Shown: positions 59,701 to 64,000 of the stretch, one piece after another
Layout: every line of letters starts with the position of its first letter
Numbering within the stretch: the first letter of the stretch is position 1
Assembly (NCBI RefSeq): GCF_009765905.1
Contig: NZ_LMUO01000006.1
Span: 389,661-453,660, forward strand
Direction of reading: 5' to 3'
Origin: Mucilaginibacter sp. L196
Lineage (GTDB): Bacteria > Bacteroidota > Bacteroidia > Sphingobacteriales > Sphingobacteriaceae
DNA length: 64,000 nucleotides
Made by a program: the position numbers and the translations under genes
Notes under the pieces: generated by a model
The model's database searches: none
What the model saw: the letters and a program-made list of their open reading frames with translations, nothing else
What the model was told of the DNA's origin: nothing

Positions 59701-60099
59701 AAAAACAAGGATGCCTTGTTTAACAAGAAATACAAATTCTTTGGAATGATAGGCATGCCTAACATTTTATTATTCCAGATTATACTACCATTATTCTCGC
59801 CGATTGCCGATTTGCTGATGGTATTCGGTTTATTTGGCGGTCATCCGGGTAAAATATTGTTTTACTATGTAGCCTTTATCGTGGTTGATTTTATTGTAGG
59901 CGTTATTGCTTTCTGGATGGAGAAAGAGGATTACAGAAAGCTATTTTACATCATCCCGCAACGCTTTATATGGCGCCAGTTAATGTATTACGTATTGTTT
60001 AAATCAATACGCAGGGCTTTAAAAGGTGAGCTTAGTGGTTGGGGCACTGTTAAACGTACAGGTACAGTAACAATGAAGGAATCGTCTCCGAAAAATTAA
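56728..60099 (+). CDS. GH18-like / polysaccharide deacetylase / GT2 fusion protein
   Basis: A 1123-residue membrane protein with three enzymatic modules. After one N-terminal helix (about 20-42), residues 100-425 resemble GH18 with FKGIDLDFDN, where the catalytic Glu of DxxDxDxE is Asp or Asn. Residues 485-690 are a NodB deacetylase with TFDDGPD, HTYYHPD, RPPYN and LLLHDAG, so metal and catalytic residues are intact. One or two helices follow, then a cytoplasmic GT2 domain (PVSIIVPGYNEE at 764, CIDADTQ at 849, LAEDCDLT, and QRFRW at 977) and about four C-terminal helices. The order and parts suggest synthesis, export and deacetylation of a beta-linked amino-sugar polymer like PNAG or chitosan, inferred from PgaB and PgaC. 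Monocistronic with its own terminator. Confidence 0.92.
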   Translation: MSDKQVFQADSKGRWLRFKWVSRVLILVLASALVAAAIAITSKQYPALPNLNEAPKALTKENIEALKKTAKYKKFTIQVNEIKKMERAKRLHQLKQPNNKDRINAGFYMPWDPQAYNSLADHMSKLDMVVSEGFSITQNADTITSSIDTGLIRLNKRYKKPVLISISNYINYSSNTGDFDTKDVDRIVKSKKARTEFIGSIVRALTKYNFKGIDLDFDNILDRNTPNYIEFEKELYATLHAHNFLVTQNVIPEDEQYDLVKLAAMNDFLFIMAIDQHDENSNAGELSNQHWVEEILDAVCSKIPSEKVILTIQGGAYDWPAKSIGKTIGYQQAISTAQEMKSKITYDPSSANLHYSYLGEDSLTHTVYFTDAATNFNIIRMADDWATGGVALWRLGSEDPRLWTFFQKNLSIDSLRKTGVDIKGLTQVGLNNRIDYTGDGEVLDLVTTPVAGQIDVKLDTSTYVITNQQYIKLPTKYVIRRYGYAPGKIVLTFDDGPDPDYTPRILDILKREHVPAAFFVVGSMAEKNIQILRREFDEGYEIGNHTYYHPDISTISLERVNLELNATRRIIESVTGRSTILFRPPYNADAEPQTLAEIIPVAMARQQSYITVGESIDPWDWYPGVTADSIIARVERQKDAGSFLLLHDAGGETREQTVKALPEIIHFFKSHGYQFTTIADILHKTKAELMPPIKDDANSGFVGFFYNIYVNGSFYLNWFLIYLFLTAIFLALGRVVLIGILAVKQYADSKKYTALKPGDVESPPVSIIVPGYNEEVTVVKTIESLLKTEYPDFEIIFINDGSKDKTLEIVTKAFGDNPLVHILDKPNGGKATALNFGISHAKNAFVVCIDADTQLKTDAVFHLMTYFIDEEIGAVAGTVKVGNTHNMITNFQAIEYITAQNMDRRAFDLINSITVVPGAIGAFRKSAIYKAGGFTYDTLAEDCDLTMRILKAGYIVKNCDDAIAYTEAPETVSILLKQRFRWSFGVIQSFWKNKDALFNKKYKFFGMIGMPNILLFQIILPLFSPIADLLMVFGLFGGHPGKILFYYVAFIVVDFIVGVIAFWMEKEDYRKLFYIIPQRFIWRQLMYYVLFKSIRRALKGELSGWGTVKRTGTVTMKESSPKN

Positions 60100-60127
60100 T
60101 TTTTAATAATTATTAAAATAATTCAAG

Positions 60128-60168
60128 CGAGGGTTTAGCTAATATTTAGGCTAAACCCTCGTTTTTTA
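60128..60168 (+). terminator. Intrinsic terminator of the fusion gene
   Basis: CGAGGGTTTAGC pairs with GCTAAACCCTCG, followed by TTTTTTATT. Confidence 0.9.
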
Positions 60169-60231
60169 TTTGGCTATCCACCCCATAAATGGGACGGCAA
60201 TGAATATTAAATCTTGTTTTTGTGACCATTG

Positions 60232-60251
60232 CCGTTGACTTTAGTCAACGG
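60232..60251. repeat. Small perfect hairpin CCGTTGACT/AGTCAACGG
   Basis: A nine-base stem with a two-base loop before the convergent ispF gene, followed by GTGGCTTTAGCCCA. It resembles other intergenic palindromes but has no further copy in the window. Confidence 0.6.
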
Positions 60252-60299
60252 ATTAAGAGAATTGAAGCGTGGCTTTAGCCCAAACAAAGTTGACGCCAA

Positions 60300-60791
60300 T
60301 CAATTTAGCTCCGTCCGCTCTATCAAACAAACAGCGTAGGCAACAACGCCTTCTTCTCTGCCTATAAAACCTAACTGCTCGTTAGTGGTGGCTTTTATGG
60401 ATATATCCTCTTCGCTGATACCTGCGGCTTTGGCAATATTTACCTTCATTGCCGGGATGTGTGGATTTATTTTGGGTGCTTCAAGGCAAACCATGGCATC
60501 GATATTGCCAATTCCCCAATTCTTCTCTTTTAATAATGCTACTACATGCTGCAATAGTACCAGGCTACTAATGCCTTTCCACCTTGCATCCGTATTAGAA
60601 AAATGAAATCCAATATCGCGCAGATTAGCTGCGCCTAATAGGGCATCGCAAATAGCATGCAATAGCACATCAGCATCCGAATGACCGAAGGCCCCCGCAT
60701 GATGCTCCAAATTAACTCCGCCTAAAACAAAAGGGTGCTGTTCCTTTAACTGGTGTACATCAAACCCAAAACCTACTTTAATTTTTCCCAC
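60300..60791 (-). CDS. ispF: 2-C-methyl-D-erythritol 2,4-cyclodiphosphate synthase
   Basis: A 163-residue enzyme of the MEP isoprenoid pathway that forms the cyclodiphosphate with loss of CMP. The zinc ligands and active residues lie in GFGFDVHQL (Asp, His) and GHSDADVLLHAICDALLG, with the later KATTNEQLGFIGREEGV typical for IspF. It is three bases downstream of porV, so both are co-transcribed. Confidence 0.97.
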   Translation of the reverse strand: MGKIKVGFGFDVHQLKEQHPFVLGGVNLEHHAGAFGHSDADVLLHAICDALLGAANLRDIGFHFSNTDARWKGISSLVLLQHVVALLKEKNWGIGNIDAMVCLEAPKINPHIPAMKVNIAKAAGISEEDISIKATTNEQLGFIGREEGVVAYAVCLIERTELN

Positions 60792-60793
60792 TG

Positions 60794-61897
60794 TTATTTA
60801 GTACCGCCAAAGCTAGCTGTTAATGAAAAACGTAATGTATTAGCCAAAGGGCTGTTTTGCTGGCTGGCCGCCAGATATGAAAAATCGAAACCGAAGTCGT
60901 TGTATTTAAAACCAACGCCAAGTGTTAAATAATGACGGCCGCCTACTGCGTTATTTTCAAAGTAGTAGCCACTGCGCAATGCAAATACCTGGTTATACCA
61001 AAACTCGCCACCTACCGAATAGTAGATCTCTTTAAACTCTTCAGCAGCGCTAACATCCGAAAAAGATTGAAAAATACCCGCCGGAACCGATACATCGCTA
61101 TTGGGGTTGCTTGGAACTAAAAGTTTGTTAATATCGGCAGTTAGCGTAAATGTGCTCAAATCGTCCAATGCCCAGGTATTAGCTGCACCAACACGTAAAT
61201 TGGTAGGTAAATACTCAGCAGGCCCCGCGGTAGAATAACTTACTTTAGAGCCTATATTTGATATATCGCCACCAAGTGAAAGAATATTTCCGTTACCATC
61301 AGGTTTTGTATAATAGGCAGATACATCAGCAGCTACCGCATTACCCGCGCCTTGTGTTGGGGTAGATGCAGAACCATCGGATATATTAGAGTGGATATAA
61401 CGCAAGGTTAATCCCAATGAAAAATCATCGCCAAATTTCCTTGCAAGCGATACATCAAATGCAAGCTCAGATGGTGTAAAATTGCCCAACTGCTCATTTT
61501 CGTTACCGGTTTGCTGTACAGTACCTATATTAAAATAGCGTAATGATGCGCCTATAGTATTACGATCATCTAATTTATGCGCGAAACTCAGGTATGATAA
61601 ACTAATATCGGGTGCCAAATTACGCAACCATGGGCTGTATGATACGCCTACCACATCATTGTCGGGTATGAAAGCTAATTTTGACGGGTTCCAGTAATTG
61701 GCGTTTACATCAGGAGAAAGCGCTACACCGGCATCACCCATAGCGCCTGAACGCGAATCGGGAGATATGGTTAAGGATGGTACTGCTATAGGGATAGCAT
61801 TGCCATTACTACCATTTAAAGTGGTTTGTGCAAAGGTTAAAACCGGCAATAACAACGTAACAGAAACAAGCAGACCTTTTTTAGTAAAAAATATCAT
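60794..61897 (-). CDS. porV: PorV, type IX secretion outer-membrane shuttle protein
   Basis: A 367-residue outer-membrane barrel of the PorV/LptO family. PorV collects T9SS cargo from the translocon and passes it to the PorU sortase complex. The signal peptide ends LTFAQ; the conserved beginning SPDSRSGAMGDAGVALSPDVNANYWNPSKLAF and the ending NTLRFSLTASFGGT are present. porU is not adjacent here, whereas in many Bacteroidota it lies next to porV. It is divergent from gldJ with 230 bases between, and co-transcribed with ispF. Confidence 0.95.
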   Translation of the reverse strand: MIFFTKKGLLVSVTLLLPVLTFAQTTLNGSNGNAIPIAVPSLTISPDSRSGAMGDAGVALSPDVNANYWNPSKLAFIPDNDVVGVSYSPWLRNLAPDISLSYLSFAHKLDDRNTIGASLRYFNIGTVQQTGNENEQLGNFTPSELAFDVSLARKFGDDFSLGLTLRYIHSNISDGSASTPTQGAGNAVAADVSAYYTKPDGNGNILSLGGDISNIGSKVSYSTAGPAEYLPTNLRVGAANTWALDDLSTFTLTADINKLLVPSNPNSDVSVPAGIFQSFSDVSAAEEFKEIYYSVGGEFWYNQVFALRSGYYFENNAVGGRHYLTLGVGFKYNDFGFDFSYLAASQQNSPLANTLRFSLTASFGGTK

Positions 61898-62126
61898 CGA
61901 AACATTTTAAAGTTTAATCTTTGTTTAAAAACATTTAGGGCATGCAAGCATAAGCATAAATGCTTTTGCCTCAAAAATATTTGTGTAAATGTAACACATC
62001 TCGCACTCTTTACGTTTAAAAGCCTAAATAGGTTTTTTAATTTGACCTGTTGGGCATAAAAGTTAGCTTTTTACCCAAATGTTTTTAAATTTACACTTCT
62101 AAAATCTTTAATATAACTGTAAAAAT

Positions 62127-63764
62127 ATGAAAATACTTTTTACTAAAACTGCTTTTGTGATGTTGGGTGTTGTAGCCTTGTTAAGCAGTTGTTCGAAAAA
62201 GCAACAGTCTGAAAAAACTGGTATCCCTTATAATGACAGGGCTAACGGTGGTTACACCAAATTTCGCCAAACCCACCCTTCACCGGGCCCGGGCCTTGTT
62301 CCTATTGAGGGTGGTACATTTGTTTTGGGCGGCAGTGCCGATCAGGATGTAACATTTGACTACAACAATGTTCGCCAGCGTGTAACTATTCCATCGTTCT
62401 ACATGGATGAAACCGAGGTTTCCAACCAGGATTGGTTAGATTACCTGCACTGGATAAGCGTTACTTTCCCTCAGGATCACGAGTTATATTATAATGCATT
62501 ACCAGATACATTGGTATGGCGCAGGCCTTTATCATACAATGAGCCTTACGTACAAAATTATTTAAGGCACCCTGCATTCCAGGATTACCCGGTAGTTGGC
62601 GTATCATGGGATCAGGCGCAGGATTACTGCCAATGGCGTACCGACCGTGCCAACGAATTTATTTTGCAACAAAAAGGCATATTAGCATCAGCTAAAGATA
62701 ATAAAGGTAAAGCTCCGGCTGCTCCGGCAGGTCAAACTCCATTCAATACCGATATGTACCTGAATGGCCAATACAGAGGCGCAGGCATCGACGGTAAAAA
62801 AATGTTACCTGATTTGAACGCCGGTAATACTACTGGAAAAGGTAAATCTGTTAGGCCTGTACGTTTAGAGGATGGGATCTTGAAACAAGCATACCGCTTG
62901 CCTACAGAAGCTGAGTGGGAATATGCCGCTTTAGCATTGGCCGGAAATACGCAGTTTGAAAACATTAACGATGGTAAAATATACCCTTGGAATGGCCTTG
63001 GCGTACGTTCACCTAAAAAAGCAACACGTGGTATGATATTAGCCAACTTTAAACGTGGCGAAGGTGATAACGCGGGTGTTGGTGGTTATTTGAATGATAA
63101 GGCCGACATAACCGCGCCTGTACGTTCATACCCACCTAATGATTTTGGTTTATACAACATGGCAGGTAACGTTAACGAGTGGGTACAGGATACCTATCGC
63201 CAAACTTCATACGAAGAAGTTGATGACTTTAACCCTTTCCGTGGTAACGAGTATACTAACAAACGTTTAGCCGACCCTGTTAAAGGCATCTATGCTAAAG
63301 ATAAATACGGCCACCCTATAAAGGATGCGGCTACATCACGTAAAAAATTAACTTATGCTGAGCTTATCGCTTCACAAGGTGGTACTCCTCCAGCAACTAC
63401 AGGTGGCGCTCCAACTGTAGCAGGACAACCTGCAAATGCAAATTCAGCAGCTGCGCCACTTAGAAGTGATTTAGTTGGCAAAGCGTATAACGCCGATCAA
63501 AGAGGTTATAGCGATACTGTAAACCGTGTATTATATGGCACAACTACTTTAGTTCACGATCAGTCTAAAGTTTACAAAGGCGGTTCATGGAACGATTTGG
63601 CTTACTGGTTAAACCCTGCAACCCGCCGTTTTATGGATGAGGACGAGTCAAGTGCTGAAGTTGGTTTCCGTTGCGCAATGGACCTTGTAGGTTCTCCGGA
63701 AATACATCCACAAGGAAAACCTCACTTTGGTGTTAAAAAAGCAAAAGCATTTAAAGCAAACTAA
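62127..63764 (+). CDS. gldJ: Gliding-motility lipoprotein GldJ
   Basis: A 545-residue lipoprotein (lipobox ALLSSC, Cys22) with an FGE-sulfatase (SUMF1) fold: PIEGGTFVLGGS, FYMDETEVSNQDWLDYLHW, YPVVGVSWDQAQDYCQW, LPTEAEWEYAALAL, GNVNEWVQDTYR and GGSWNDLAYWLNPATRRFMDEDESSAEVGFRCA. GldJ is part of the gliding motility and T9SS system in Bacteroidota and stabilises GldK. Insertions relative to other FGE proteins (residues 190-250 and 415-450, with an APTVAGQPAN linker) are as expected for GldJ. It ends at a strong terminator. Confidence 0.95.
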   Translation: MKILFTKTAFVMLGVVALLSSCSKKQQSEKTGIPYNDRANGGYTKFRQTHPSPGPGLVPIEGGTFVLGGSADQDVTFDYNNVRQRVTIPSFYMDETEVSNQDWLDYLHWISVTFPQDHELYYNALPDTLVWRRPLSYNEPYVQNYLRHPAFQDYPVVGVSWDQAQDYCQWRTDRANEFILQQKGILASAKDNKGKAPAAPAGQTPFNTDMYLNGQYRGAGIDGKKMLPDLNAGNTTGKGKSVRPVRLEDGILKQAYRLPTEAEWEYAALALAGNTQFENINDGKIYPWNGLGVRSPKKATRGMILANFKRGEGDNAGVGGYLNDKADITAPVRSYPPNDFGLYNMAGNVNEWVQDTYRQTSYEEVDDFNPFRGNEYTNKRLADPVKGIYAKDKYGHPIKDAATSRKKLTYAELIASQGGTPPATTGGAPTVAGQPANANSAAAPLRSDLVGKAYNADQRGYSDTVNRVLYGTTTLVHDQSKVYKGGSWNDLAYWLNPATRRFMDEDESSAEVGFRCAMDLVGSPEIHPQGKPHFGVKKAKAFKAN

Positions 63765-63787
63765 GCTTTAAAACTTAATAAAAGCTG

Positions 63788-63822
63788 AAAGGCGAAAGGT
63801 GTATTACCTTTCGCCTTTTTTA
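63788..63822 (+). terminator. Intrinsic terminator of gldJ
   Basis: AAAGGCGAAAGGT pairs with ACCTTTCGCCTTT and is followed by TTTTATTT. Confidence 0.92.
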
Positions 63823-63875
63823 TTTAATGTAATTTTTCAAACTTACTATTACGAGGTGCGAAGCAATAATATCGT

Positions 63876-63950
63876 TGTCATTCTGAGGGACGAAGAATCT
63901 GTACAGTAGTATCCAGCCGTACAGATTCTTCGCTGCCGCTCAGAATGACA
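63876..63950. repeat. Dispersed palindromic repeat, GAAGAATCTG subtype
   Basis: TGTCATTCTGAGGGACG to CGCTCAGAATGACA with GAAGAATCTGTAC arms, same subtype as 4508-4582. A partial arm of another copy (ACGAGGTGCGAAGCAAT) lies before it at 63850. Confidence 0.9.
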
Positions 63951-64000
63951 ATTGGGAATTTAGCCTGTGGTCGGTGTTTTCACCATAGGTGTTCGGAAGA

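Overview
The window is a chromosomal segment of a Bacteroidota bacterium, most likely of the family Sphingobacteriaceae (Mucilaginibacter/Pedobacter type; the genus is inferred). The evidence is two type IX secretion/gliding genes (porV, gldJ), Bacteroidota-restricted families (DUF5686, DUF4834, DUF6600, an IPNS-like dioxygenase, SusD-era style lipoproteins with late Cys lipoboxes), many TAnnTTTG -7 promoter elements, weak or absent Shine-Dalgarno sequences, and dispersed palindromic repeats at gene ends.

Layout. 1-1918: the end of a molybdate ABC transporter operon (modA partial, modB, modC). 2029-4410: a minus-strand stress cassette made of an ECF sigma factor, a zinc-binding anti-sigma-like protein, a tiny secreted Met/Lys/Ser repeat protein, a sulfite-oxidase-fold protein and a peroxiredoxin. 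Three of these genes carry the same bipartite promoter (TGTAAGG, exactly 15 nt, CGAC[T/C]AA), so the cassette looks autoregulated. 4608-13867: an esterase, TrhO, a DUF5686 outer-membrane protein, Kbl, PheS, a Rieske-like lipoprotein without cluster ligands, a TetR regulator and a membrane protein. 13994-19416: regulators, then a repeat-rich and decayed zone holding a 143-149 bp MITE-like insertion with target duplication, an orphan cobalamin riboswitch followed only by a gene tail and a terminator, and several gene relics.

19417-31922: a TetR plus TetX-like flavin monooxygenase pair with an operator over its promoter, AraC, SDR, a GH76 lipoprotein, RlmD, a PyrR-like phosphoribosyltransferase, a lipoprotein thioredoxin, a Gln-rich DUF6600 protein and a 2-oxoglutarate oxygenase. 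32245-39605: sulfotransferase, HAD phosphatase, a slipped membrane gene, UvrB, SdpI-like and small membrane proteins, an MDR reductase and a Crp-type regulator. 39768-44884: two tandem YfhO giants duplicated together with their promoters. 45163-53242: a surface polysaccharide locus (five glycosyltransferases, an acetyltransferase, a methyltransferase and a flippase).

53325-63764: TypA, a small secreted/membrane protein, another relic, a FeoB-associated Cys-rich peptide, a 1123-residue GH18-like/NodB/GT2 fusion, IspF, PorV and GldJ. The most interesting candidate system is the sigma factor cassette at 2029-4469. Its composition resembles the SigF/NrsF-YedY1-MrpX hypochlorite defence known from Azospira suillum, and it sits beside a molybdate transporter; the functional link is inferred. 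No tRNA, rRNA, CRISPR array or complete transposase gene was seen.
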